Notes under the pieces: generated by a model | Database searches by the model: none | Told to the model about the DNA's origin: nothing | What the model saw: the letters and a program-made list of their open reading frames with translations, nothing else | Translations under genes and position numbers: made by a program | Part shown: piece by piece, positions 1 to 11,096 of the stretch | Layout of the letters: the number at the start of each line of letters is the position of its first letter | Numbering within the stretch: the stretch's first letter is position 1 | From: Narthecium ossifragum | Taxonomy: Eukaryota; Streptophyta; Magnoliopsida; Dioscoreales; Nartheciaceae | Length of the DNA: 64,000 nt | Direction: 5' to 3' | NCBI GenBank assembly: GCA_963920575.1 | Contig: OY986965.1 | Location: forward strand, 2,727,072 to 2,791,071

Positions 1-1010
1 TGTCAGCTTTATAGAAACCCACACCCCGGGCGAATCATCGTCCCTATCTGTCCCCGCACCCCCCCGCCCGCCCCACCCTCGGACGGCTAAGGGACCATCA
101 CGAAATCGGGGAAGATAGAATTGGATATATTTCAATACACTTTATTATTCTATGAGTTACGGCTTGATTGATTCAGTAGACAATACCCCTATTAGCTTAG
201 TTTTTAAGTTGAAAACCCCATTTGTTAATCATTTTAGTTAGCTGTTAACATTAGATGATGAAAATATCCCTATATGATTTATCAAAAGACTGATTGGTTA
301 GATCTTGCGGCTGAGGTTTGCCGAAGCTTATTCGCCGGCGAGGAAGGCTTTTCAGAGCGGGGACTGGTGCATTTGCGTTCATGGAGGTCTTAGTAGTCGA
401 TCCACATAGTTCGATCATGGAATAGGGCTCCGAAATGGCCGGATTTGGAGGAGGCGGCGCGGTGGTTTTGGGTGGAGTTGATCGGCGCCGGAGGAGACGT
501 CTGTGAGGGTGGAGGAGGTCAGAGGTGGGTAGGGGAGAAGATTTAGGTGAGTGTAGAGGTGGTTTGCAGATGTTGATGAGGTCGGAGAGGCGGTGACGGA
601 CGGTAGTCGACAGTAGGTTCTTGGGGGTTGATGCCGATGTCAGAGATGAAGGCAATAGAGGCAGTTGAGGTCGGGTATGGAGCGTGAGAGACGATAGGAG
701 TAGTTCGGGGGGTGATTTGAGGGTGGTTCGGTGGTGGAAGGACGGCGGATGACAAGATGACAGGAGCGGCTTGGGGTTGAACCGATCTAAGCGGCAAACA
801 AGGCGGGACAATGAAGTCTTGGCTTGCGGGTGAGCCAAGCCGACCGAGGAAGAGAGAAGTCAATGGAAAAATCGGAAAAAACAGGAAAAACCGGGAAAAA
901 ATAGAAAAAAGTGAGAAAAAAATATATGGAAATAAAATTTGAGAAGGGAATTAGTTAATTTGAGACCGTTGACAGAGAATCACAACTAATTGAGCATTTA
1001 AGTTGTGATT
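1..1010. other. Intergenic, low-complexity sequence; no gene supported
   Basis: The first kilobase holds a short GC-rich stretch (about 50-115) and then a purine-rich block (about 300-900). The block encodes only proline/serine-rich low-complexity frames on the minus strand. It has no recognisable domain, splice structure or start context. A similar purine-rich block, also ending in GA-rich and poly-A-rich sequence, lies on the other side of the minisatellite (about 2300-2860), so the two may be flanks of one repeat unit. Confidence 0.5.
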
Positions 1011-1014
1011 TGAA

Positions 1015-2290
1015 GAGTTAAAAATATGAAAATGCTGGAAAGATAAAAATGCATTTAAAAAGACGAAAATACATTTAAAAAAGATAAAAATGAATTTAGA
1101 AAAATGAAAATGCATTTAAAAATATAAAAATACATTTAAAAAGATAAAAAAATGGAGCTACAAAGATAAAAATAATGTTTAAAAGATGAAAATGGAGTTA
1201 AAAATATGAAAATACTGGAAAGATAAAAATGCATTTAAAAATAAGAAAATGAATTTTAAAATATGAAAATGAGTTTAAAATGATGAAAATACATTTAAAA
1301 TGATGAAAAACACATTTACAATGATGAAAATTCGTTTTATCTTTATGTTTACTTGATTCATTTTCATCTTTGTTGATTACATTAAACCATTCATTTTTAT
1401 CTTTCTGTTCACTTGAGTCATTTTCATCTTTTCTACTCCATTGATTCATTTTGATTTTTCTGTTTTCTTGATTTATTTTTATCTTTATGTTCCCTTATTC
1501 ATTTTCATCTTTGCTGATTACATTAAAGCATTCATTTTCATCTTTCTGTTCCCTTGATTCATTTTTATCTTTATGTTCCCTTAATTCATTTTCATCTTTA
1601 TTGATTACATTAAACCATTCATTTTCATTTTTCTGTTTTCTTGAGTGTGTTTTATCTTTCTACTCTCTTGATTCATTTTCATCTTTATTGATTGTAGCAA
1701 ACCATTTATTTTCATCTTTTTAATCTATTGATTCATTTTCATCTTTCTGTTCCCTCGAGTGATTTTCAACTTTATTAATTACATTAAACCATTAATTTTC
1801 ATTTTTTTGTTTTCTTGAGTCATTTTCATAGTTGTTGATTTCATTAAACCATTCATTTTCATCTTTCTACCCCCTTGATTCATTTTCATCTTTCTGTTCT
1901 CTTAATTCATTTTCATCTTTTTGTTGCCTTAATTCATTTTCATCTTTGTTGATTGAAGTAAAACATTCATTTTCATTTTTCTGTTCCATTGAAAGAATGC
2001 AATACATTTAAAAAGATGAAAATCCATTTATAAAGATGAAAATGAATTAAAAAAGGTGAAAATACATTTAAAAAGATAAAAATACATTTAAAAAGATGAA
2101 AATGCATGAAAGATAAAAATGCATTTAAAAGGATAAAAATGAATTTGAAAAGATAAAAATGCATTTAAAAAGATGAAAATGAATTTAAAAATGATGTTAA
2201 AAACATAAAAATATTGGGAAAATAAAAATGGAGTTAAAAATATGAATATGCAATTAGGAAGATAAGATAAGATAAAAATGCAGTTATGCA
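1015..2290. repeat. AT-rich minisatellite that switches orientation twice
   Basis: About 1.3 kb is built from degenerate short tandem units. From about 1015 to 1345 and again from about 1990 to 2290 the units read as GATGAAAATGCATTTAAAAA-like 20-mers. From about 1330 to 1985 the complementary motif ATTCATTTTCATCTTT recurs, interspersed with CTGTTCCCTTG-like linkers. The array is therefore direct, inverted, then direct. The short translated frames here are repetitive Lys/Asn or Phe/Ser strings and are not genes. Confidence 0.85.
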
Positions 2291-2869
2291 ATTAAAAATG
2301 CATTTGTGGCAATAGCTAGGAGTTGCCGGAATAGGATCGATGACAAGGAGGAACTTCCAGTTGTCGTCGCCGGTAGATGAGAGGTCGTGTAAGTCTGGGG
2401 TCGGATCGCCGGTGGTGTTGCTGTAGGTTTAGTCGGAGAAGATGAGCAGCGCGACGAGGGGGGGGGGGGGGGGGGCGATGCTGGATCGTACCGAAAAAGG
2501 GTTAGAAAGAGGGCGGAGGGTCGTGAGGTATCTAGATTTGGGATCAGGTGGAAGTTTGGAGGTGAGGAGTGAAGGGTTTTGAGGGTGGTGGCACCGGTTC
2601 CGGGATGAGGGTGGAGGTTGCGATTGGTTTTCAACGAGGACGGAGGTCGTGGAGGTAGGGGGCGACGGTGAGGTGGTTTGGGGCGACGGTGTCGACGTCG
2701 ATGAAGGATGAGAAGTCATGGAAGGAGGGGTGCGTGCTCGGAGTGGAATAGCTAGCGGAGTCGATGTCGGGGAAGTTAAGCCGTGAACTGACCGGAGAAG
2801 AGAGGAGAGAGAAGAGAGAAAAGGGCGGGAGAAAAAAAAAAGGAAAAATAGGAAAGGTTATTTTGGTCT
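2291..2869. other. Purine-rich low-complexity flank with a G homopolymer
   Basis: This GC-rich and then GA-rich stretch borders the minisatellite. It contains an uninterrupted run of about 19 G at 2458-2476, and the minus-strand frames across it are Pro/Ser/Thr low complexity. I see no gene. Confidence 0.5.
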
Positions 2870-3045
2870 ACCGATGGATTAAATCAATCGATCGGTATAT
2901 ACCTACCGATTGAATGTATCAATGATCGAATTGGTAGTGATGTACCGATTGGTTGATTTAGTCAATCGGTAAAACAATATTGATGGAATAAATCAATCAA
3001 TCGATATCTCACCATCGATTAAAGGACATGTGCAATGTACATGTT
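2870..3045. repeat. CTACCGAT palindromic repeat, copy 1
   Basis: Several copies of CTACCGAT or its complement ATCGGTAG are separated by AT-rich linkers such as TTGATTGATCTAG and its complement, so the segment can fold on itself. It ends in a second small palindrome of the form ACATGTGCAATGTACATG (about 3008-3025). The same architecture recurs near 16.5-17.2, 21.5, 40.4 and 41.9 kb. Confidence 0.8.
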
Positions 3046-3952
3046 ATCAACCTTATAAGGAGCAATAACGGTTACAACCGTTTCCATTATATTAGTTTGT
3101 TTACATGTATATTTTCCTAAGTTAACTTTGTATATTTTTATCATCTTCCCTACGTTAGTTTTAAATATACATCCTTATAATCATAAGGCAGGAGATTAGT
3201 TTTAAATATACATACTTATCTATCTTATAAAATCCAAGGTAGTTACTTTTATGACTCATCATCTGAGTCATAAACTTATACACACATGACATATACGTGA
3301 CATACACGTGGTATAAAATTATCATTAAATAAACAAAAAAAAGAATAGTGGCTGATGTGAAGTAAGTTATAATAGAGATAGTGGGGGCGGGCAGTTAGCC
3401 GCGCCAAGTGGCACGGGCCCACCACCTAGTGTGACTATATACACAAATCTTTATTTTTATTTTAATCCTCACGATGAAAAACATTTCGAGTCCCAACAAT
3501 ACCGCACCAAACTTGGAGAATTTAGGATATAAAAATCCCAATAAATAAAATAAAAATCTCACTGTCTTTAGGTTTTTTTTCATCCAAAAAGGCGTGGCAG
3601 GGCCATCCGCGGCACGTGCTCCCATGGTTTCAGTGGGGCCCACCTGGTCCCGATGGTCCAAGATTCCTTTACTCCTAGATCCGACATCATCCCCACCGTC
3701 CAATCCATGCGCCCCTCCCGAGGACCATGTCCGCCTGACCTCCTCCTCCCGTTGTGCGCCCGCCCGTACCTGGGCCTCTCTAGATTTGCACCGGGGAAAC
3801 TACTCTCGCTATTCGCGATTCGCAAGATTCACGTTGGCGTTTCCCATTTCCGGATAAGGACTCGGTCGAGAGTGGCCCTCTCTCTGTCGGGAGGTTAAAC
3901 GGTTAAAAACTAAAGCAAACGTCTTTTCGCCGGCGGCGAACAGGGGCTGAGG
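3046..3952 (+). promoter_or_regulatory. Upstream region of the TIR1 gene
   Basis: This roughly 900-bp stretch precedes the TIR1 start codon. A CACGTG G-box core lies at about 3306, followed by a TATAAAA-like string at about 3313. The last 300 bp become GC-rich and pyrimidine-rich, as expected of a 5' UTR. The start site cannot be placed from sequence alone. Short frames at 3395-3898 have no recognisable domain and are read as leader or promoter. Confidence 0.35.
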
Positions 3953-6900
3953 ATGTCCAACGGCCATCATCGGGGCTGCAGTGTCTCGTGGCTACTCCTC
4001 CCGGAGGAGGTGTGGTGCCACGTGTTCACGCTCATCGAGGCCGACGCCGACCGGAACGCGGCGTCGCTGGCGTGCCGCGCCTGGTACAGCCTCGACGCCG
4101 TGGCACGCCGCCGCCTCTTCGTCGGCAACTGCTACGCCGCTCGGCCGTCGCTGGTGTTGCGGCGGTTCGCTGACCTAAGGTGCGTGGCGATCAAGGGGAA
4201 GCCCCACTTCGCAGATTTCGACCTCGTGCCGCCGGGGTGGGGCGCCGGAGCTGTCGATTGGGTGACGGCGCTGGCGGAGGCGTGTCCCAATCTCGAGGAA
4301 CTGAGGTTCAAGAGGATGGTGGTGACGGACGAGTGCCTCGAGATCGTCGCGAGGGAGTTGGGGGGTAAGTCGTTTAGGGCGCTGGAGATGGTGTCCTGCG
4401 AGGGGTTCACCACCGCTGGGCTCGGCGCTATAGCGGCGAAATGCTGGTGAGTGATGATGTCCTTGTTCTTTGTTTTGGATCTAAGGTCTGTCTCTGTTTT
4501 TTTAGGTGGTATTGTTTTGGATTGGTTCCTATCACTTTTTTAAGTCGCTTTCTGCAAGCCTTTTGGGTTGACATTTTTAGCTGATCGGTAAGAATAATGC
4601 TGGATAACGGCGCTTTTTCCAGCATTTTTGCTTAAGAAAAAAGCGTTTTTTTTTTCTTTTTTTGTTGATCGCTTCATTTGTTGGGGAAATGCTGCTTTTT
4701 ATAAATTCTCGTTGGAGTTTTGGATTTATTGGGTGTTATGTAGATACTTTTTGCTGCTCGGTTAGAGTGCTATTGTGATGGTGTTTATTGGGAGCTAGCT
4801 CTGATCTTTAATTTGGTTGCGGTTTCCCCCGTCTTCTTGGTTTCCATAGTTTTGGACTTGTTATGTTCATTAGTTGATCTTTAATGGTGTTTTCCTGCAA
4901 ATGTTGTCTAAAAATTGAGTATTTCAGCTTTTTTTTAAACTGTCACTGTTTCCGGTTTTACCAGTCGACTTTGTAGAAAAGATTTTTGGGATCTTTTGTT
5001 AAGTTGATATTTTGAAGTTCTTGGGTGGAGTATCGGTAGGAAAATAGTGATATAACAACTCCTTTTGTTTCAAAAAATTGGTGTGTTCTTTCGATCTGGC
5101 ATTGGCATTCCAGCAATTACGTTGCCCACACCCATTTGTGGCGAGGTCGTGTGTGATTGTTTATATATGTGGCCAAGACTTAGTCTAGGAAAAGCTAGAA
5201 ATTTCCACAATTTTTGCCTATGTCAAAGCAGTATTGATTACAGCAGTCAAGAACAAACAAACATAGTTCAGAAGAAATTTTGATTGGACATGGAAATGAT
5301 AGTACCCTAGAAGGGTTAATCCGTACACATGCTATAATTGGTATCTTATAAATTGTTAGGATAATTTTGGAATGGTCAGAAGTCATTGAATTGCTGTTCT
5401 CTGGCTCAGCTATTCCTGAGTGTTCATAATACTTCTTAACTGATATGACTACCTGCAATGCTGTAGCAGTGATGAAGTTTTCAGTAATCATCATCATTTC
5501 GGGATACTAGACGTGTTCTTTGTGGCACTGCAGATAAAAGCAATGATCATTTTTTTTTCCTTCCATTCATGTCCTTTCTCTGACAGATTATGGTACTATG
5601 CTTTAAATGTAGTCAACGTTGGTGCAGTAAGTCTTGTGGGAAGACTGTAAAATGAGTAGTGACAAATGCAAGAGGGAATTCCCTTTTGAGCTATATATTC
5701 AAGCCGACATTTGCCGCTACATTGTATTATATTTGGAGAGAATTAAATGGGAGAACTTTATCGGTCGGAATTTTGAAGATTTCGTCCTACATTTTTCAGT
5801 AGGGTTAGCATTAGAGTCTTTTCTCTTGGTAATACTTATTTCTATTCCCAATGGATGGCTTGTGGAGATTTGGTCTATTGGACCAAGTGGTCATGGGTAG
5901 ATGAGCGATGAGCTAGGTGTTTTAGGTTCTTGACCGTTTGGTTGCTTGTGTAGTTGTATTTGTTTGTCTTGTCCCGGCTGCCTGTTAGTATTTCAGTTTC
6001 AATTAATGTAATCAATCATTTATTCACCCAACAGAAATGACAATGATGGTCAAGCTACTAACAATTAAGAAAAACCCATAACCGGAAAGTATATCATTTA
6101 TTGTTTTGTCATGACTTGTATGAACTTTTTTAGAACCTGCATAATGTTATCTCTATGTGCACAAATATGTGGGAGTCTTTCTGGGAGTGAGGATACGAAT
6201 TTGTCTGTGTTCTATATAGACAATAAGAAATTTGTGTCTGTATATGGTATAAATAGGCTGTCATAACTAGACAAAGGATCAAGGCTCTAGGGTTTTATTT
6301 GCTTAAACTAGATTTTTATGCTGTTTCAGTTAGTTTTAGCAAAGTAGTGGGTATGCTTGAAGTCATCTTATTAAAGCCTAACTTTTGATTAGGGTGAAAA
6401 TACTAGAGATACGATTTTTACCTTCTGGGCTGATACACTTTGCTCTTAGATAAGTGTGCAAAATGAAGCTAAAAATGCTCACAGATGTATTTTAACAGAC
6501 TAGGAAAGGAATCGGTACTATGACTACAACTCTGATTGTCCTCTTGTTATCTTGGATCATGATTTCTTTTATATCTGATTTGTATGAATGCAGGAACTTG
6601 AGGGAGCTGAACTTACAGGAGACTGAAGTAGTGGAGAGTAGGTCTGGACAGTGGCTTAGTCTCTTTCCTGAGTCATTCACTTCTTTAGTATCTCTAGACA
6701 TCTCATGCTTAGAAGGAGAGGTCAATGCATCTGTCCTTGAGCGCCTTGTGAGTAGGTGCACCAATCTCAAGTCCCTCAAGCTTAACCATTCTGTGCCCCT
6801 TGATAAGCTTGCTAATCTCTTGCATAAGGCTCCGCAGCTGGTTGATCTTGGCCCTGGAAAGTTCTCATCCGACCATCGACCAGAACTCTATTCTAAGCTT

Positions 6901-8385
6901 CAATCAGCCTTTGCACGCTGTAAAAATCTCAAGAGCTTATCTGGGATTTGGGAAGTTGCCCCGGCATACCTTCCTGTACTCTACCCACTTTGTGATGGTC
7001 TGACATCATTGAATCTGAGCTATGCAACCATTCAAAACCCTGAGCTTATAAAACTAGTCAGCCAGTGCGGAAACCTACAGCGGTTGTGGGTATGTGTTTA
7101 TACCTTTTTCTTATCTTCTTTCGATTTTTCCTTACTTACAGATTGCTATTTAAGTTACTTTTTTATTTTACTTTTGCTGCTTAGAAGTTGATCTACACTT
7201 TTTTCTGTTTATTTATCACTGTAACTTACCCATATGGGCTGTTTTGTAAATTGTAGTCCATACAGTAGGCACGTAGTTGCTGCCATAGATTATCATGTCG
7301 GTCGGCATAGGTTGTGCCGACACTGACCTAGTGATCGGCATGGACTGTGCCATCGGCGTGGTAATCCATGGTAGTTGCATTTGCCAGCATAAGCATGTCG
7401 CTGTTTGGAACATGGCGTATGTGTTTAGGAAGTGAGTTCTGAATATAGACTTTTGTCCACCTTTTCATGTATCTAGCTCATGTGTATAGGATGACTTCGT
7501 AACTGTTGTATCCAATACGCTGATATATCAGTCAGGCAAGTAGGTTCGTTGTAAAGTTCTTAGGTATGCTTCTAAGATATCTTCTCTATATGCTTATGAA
7601 AAATATGCTTGTAGGTAATGGATCACATTGAGGATGATGGCCTTGATGCAATTGCAGCATCTTGCAAGCGTCTTCAAGAACTGCGTGTCTTCCTTTCTGA
7701 TCCACATGGCGTAGCACAGCCTGTTACGGAAAGGGGCCTTGTTGCAATCTCTGCTGGTTGTCCAATGCTCCATTCTGTCCTCTACTTTTGTCGCCAAATG
7801 ACCAATGCTGCGCTCCTTGCTGTTGCCAGGAACTGCCCCAACCTCATACGCTTCCGGCTTTGTATTATTGAGCCTCGGACCCCTGATTATGACACCCTTG
7901 AGCCGCTTGATGCTGGCTTTAGTGCCATAGTCGAATCTTGTACTGGTCTTCGGCGTCTCTCTGTTTCTGGCCTCCTCACTGACCGTGTTTTCAAATCTAT
8001 TGGAGCTGCTGCAGATCGTCTTGAGATGCTCTCTGTTGCCTTCGCTGGGGAGAGTGATGCAGGTCTCCACTACATTCTCTCAGGATGCAAGAGCTTACGG
8101 AAGCTAGAGATTAGAGATTGCCCATTTGGAGACAAAGCTTTGCTGGCCAATGCAGCTAAGCTGGAGACAATGCGATCCCTTTGGATGTCGGCGTGCTCTG
8201 TGACCTTGGGAGCATGCAAGTTGTTGGCAAGGAGGATGCCACGTCTTAATGTGGAAGTTATCGACGAGAGGAGAGAAGGGTCATTGGATTCAATGCCTGA
8301 TGTCTGCCTTGTCGAGAAGCTCTATGTTTACCGGACGCTTGCTGGGCCAAGATCTGATGCACCGGCTTGTGTTCAGACGGTTTAG
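3953..8385 (+). CDS. TIR1: TIR1-type auxin receptor F-box/LRR protein (3 exons, 586 aa)
   Basis: The coding exons are 3953-4446, 6594-7089 and 7615-8385. The junctions are GT-AG, and the first splits a Trp codon. The product is the auxin co-receptor subunit of a nuclear SCF ubiquitin ligase; with auxin it binds Aux/IAA repressors and marks them for degradation. An F-box lies near residues 15-55 and the rest is leucine-rich repeats. The inositol-phosphate-pocket string KGKPHFADF is present, as are TIR1-clade strings such as [13 protein letters not shown] and FRLCIIEP. The Arg in FRLC (about residue 411) and the first Ser of LSVSGLLT (about 446) correspond to the auxin-contacting Arg403 and Ser438 of Arabidopsis TIR1. 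The length is close to the Arabidopsis 594 aa. Similarity is stronger to TIR1 than to my recollection of AFB2. Exon 1 is very GC-rich, and a miR393-type site lies in exon 3. The 3' UTR probably runs to about 8790. Confidence 0.95.
4447..6593 (+). other. TIR1 intron 1
   Basis: This 2.1-kb intron has a GTGAGT donor and a pyrimidine/TGCAG acceptor. It is T-rich on the sense strand, as plant introns are. The short open frames inside it have no domain, and I see no transposon ends. Confidence 0.85.
8164..8185 (+). promoter_or_regulatory. miR393 target site in TIR1 exon 3
   Basis: The 22 bases are complementary to miR393 as I remember it, except for three mismatches at the 5' end of the target (positions 2-4). 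That leaves an unbroken 18-base match that includes the core GCGATCCCTTTGGA. The site encodes the conserved ETMRSLW segment, which is where TIR1/AFB genes of other plants carry their miR393 site. Cleavage would reduce auxin-receptor mRNA. The match is visible in the sequence; the regulation is inferred from the family. Confidence 0.88.
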
Positions 8386-8789
8386 GATGTATCAGATCAT
8401 GGAAGTGAGGTTCTCTGTCTATTTTCCTTCCACTGATTGTTCAACTTTGACTCAACAAAAGTTTTCTATAGCTAGTGAGTTGAATTGGGTTAATTCCGGG
8501 GAGTTACCAAGTAAAATTCTTCAGCCTGAATTTTTGTCTGGCATATCTTTCAGATCAAGAGAGAACTGTCAATAAAGGAAATGGTGTTGGGTCATGGTTT
8601 ATTGGACTCCTGATATAACCACCGTCGTTTGGGCAAGATTTCATGTATATGTGGGCTTCTCCTCCCCTTTTTCTTGGTTATGCTATTTGCAGTCTTGTAA
8701 TGTGATGTACTGTATTAAGAAAGTTGCTTGTAATGGTGCAACAAATTTGTATGACTTGAATTGCAGTTTGTTTATTTGTTGAGTTTCAT

Positions 8790-10850
8790 GATGTAAAACT
8801 TGGAGAGACTGATTGTTCTATGATGTTAATGTGAAGTTTGTTTGGAGGCTGAAGAGATCATAGTGACATTTGGGCAATAAGATGTAATGCACATAGTTGT
8901 TCGCACTATTCTGATTTCGGATGTGGATTTTCAGTTTTTATCCCTGTCATAGCTGTTTGTTCTGATACGGATCATATAACAGTTCTAATCCATTCGATCC
9001 AAGGGTGGAGAATCACCCCAACATAATATATGAGGATTATATATAGATAGTTATAATTTCTTGGATACCTGGTATTGATACAAGATCCAACCATCCAAGA
9101 GAAAAGCTAAGTCCAGCTATTAATCTTAGAAAAACTTTTATTAACATCTCTCAAAGAAGGTTAAAAAAAAAGGGAAACTAAATTTGCTATATATACGGAA
9201 TAGAAGATTCAGATCCAATAAGTTTTAGCGGCGGTACCAACGTTTTTAGCGGCAGCAACACACGCGCCCGCTATTTTCGCCTCTAAAAGTTGATTTTTCG
9301 GAAAAACAGCTTTTTAGCGGCGAGATTAGCGGCGCTCACCGAAACTGTCGCAGCTTAAACAATTGCGGCGCGTGTTACTCCGCTGCTAAAAGTGGTACTG
9401 CCGCTAAATCTAAAGGATCTTGTATCATTTTTGTTAGCAAATTAATCGTTTCCTTTTTTTTATCCTTCATCTTAGAAATAGGAATCCTTTACTAATCTTG
9501 GAAAAAAGTCAGCCCGGTTAAGTGCTTTCTTAACTCGTGTGGAGATCATAGAAAACTTATGCCTGTGCAGTTCTCGTCATCGTAGAGAGAAGATCGAATT
9601 AAGGAGGATATATGGCTGGATCTACTTTTTTGGATGAATGAGAATAATGTGTTTCATCTTTTTCCCTTAAATGCAGGTTTTCTCAATATATATCGACGAT
9701 CTGTGCATTTCCATAAATTCCACAAATAAAGACTAGTAGTTTTAATTTTTTTTTTATATATAGATTACATTTACAATATATAATCTTACATTTATAATAA
9801 ATTAAACTTTTATTGTCCGAAAAAATGTCCTAGGTGACGCCTAGGGTTTAGTGAGAGAGTTATTCGGGGTGAGATTGGTAATTACCCTGTCATATGGTGT
9901 CATGTGACCAGGACATAACTAGTATATATATACACTCTCCAAGAAACCCCATCAAACATACAAACCCCTGAATTCCCCATTTCATAGTGGAAACATAGAC
10001 ACAACAAATGAAGAATAATGCACCTAGAAATAAATGAAATGGCTCAAAATTCCCAGTTATCATACCAAACCAAGTATAAAGGGCTAGCTGGAAAGCTCGG
10101 AAAACAGAATGCTGGAAAAGCTTTGGCTATGGAAATAGTTTTTTTTTATGCAAAGAAGCAATAAAGTTGAATCCTGAGACAATAGACAACGACCAAACTG
10201 GCAAGCTTATCCACAGCATGACAACCCATGTCATGAAGGAATTGTCTCCAAAATTCATGGAGGTGTACTCTACTAAACCATCTTCACATCACAGCCATAT
10301 CAAACTAAATAACAACGAGAAAATAAAAAAACAAGAACATTTTCATGTCATCAATGACAGCCATATCAAACTGAATCATTCTAAAAGAATGATTTGCAGG
10401 TGAGTAACTCATTACAATCTGATGGGAAAGAACAACTGTAGGGTTCAAATATACTTCTAGAAAGCAATGTACAACAAATATACATACCACAGGGCCAAGA
10501 ACATCAAAATGGTCTTCGAGTTGCTTTTAGTTGAACCATGCTCACCCGAATCCACGGAATCTAAGCCAGCTAACGTTACGTCCAACTTGATGGCAACCTT
10601 ACAACTCCATATACTTGCGTCTCCTGATGTAGCTCAGGTCTTGGTAGGATGAGACCCAGCAACTAGAAGGGCTTCAGGACGTTGGCTTCTATAAAATATC
10701 ACAAAAAGTTGCCAAATGATGGGCATACAGCTGGAAGCTATAGATACTAGCAAGAGATTACCCTTTTCTACAAGTGCAATGAAATGCCAACAAATTTTCC
10801 AGCCCATGATCTTTAAAATTGAAAACATAGACTAGCTATAGTCGAAACAC
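8790..10850. other. Intergenic region between TIR1 and the tubby-like gene
   Basis: This lies between two convergent genes and is AT-rich. It contains a small inverted-repeat element (9211-9421, listed separately) and otherwise no frame with a recognisable domain. The part from about 10160 to 11096 may include the 3' UTR of the minus-strand tubby-like gene, whose poly(A) site I cannot place. Confidence 0.5.
9211..9421. mobile_element. Small inverted-repeat (MITE-like) element rich in TTTTAGCGGC
   Basis: The left end, AGATCCAATAAGTTTTAGCG, is repeated in inverted and slightly diverged form at the right end, where the complement reads AGATCCTTTAGATTTAGCGG. Matching continues inward for about 40 bp. 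The total is about 210 bp with no coding capacity. A further 13-bp inverted pair (9076-9088 and 9415-9427, TGATACAAGATCC and its complement) may place the true left end further out. No clean target-site duplication was found. The motif TTTTAGCGGC recurs inside. Confidence 0.55.
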
Positions 10851-11096
10851 ACAAGAACCATCACTTCTAAATTACAACACAGGCACAAGGGAAGGTTTGC
10901 GGCTATGGGGACCTAAAGAGAAGGTGATGCATGCCTTGGAGCTATAGGATCATGAAATTGTTATTCAACATGTTCAAAGCTTCAGGAGCATCACAAACGC
11001 TCAACAGTTAGGTACTTAGCAATAGTGCCATACAAGCGCAGTTTATGGTTCAAAAAAATTGATGCTTATCAAGAAAATATGGGCGTACCATGTCAT

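Noticed and set aside
251..838. 195-aa minus-strand open frame
   Set aside because: Pro/Ser/Thr low-complexity product of a purine-rich repeat flank, with no domain, splice sites or promoter.
1015..2290. Regularly spaced repeats resembling a CRISPR array
   Set aside because: The units are degenerate and contiguous, with no unique spacers, and the genome is a plant nuclear one. It is a minisatellite.
5634..5900. 88-aa frame in TIR1 intron 1
   Set aside because: No domain, intron-like composition, and no splice signals or start context to support it.
6520..6593. Coding extension upstream of TIR1 exon 2
   Set aside because: The frame stays open into the intron, but the TGCAG acceptor at 6593 and phase matching with exon 1 fix the exon start.
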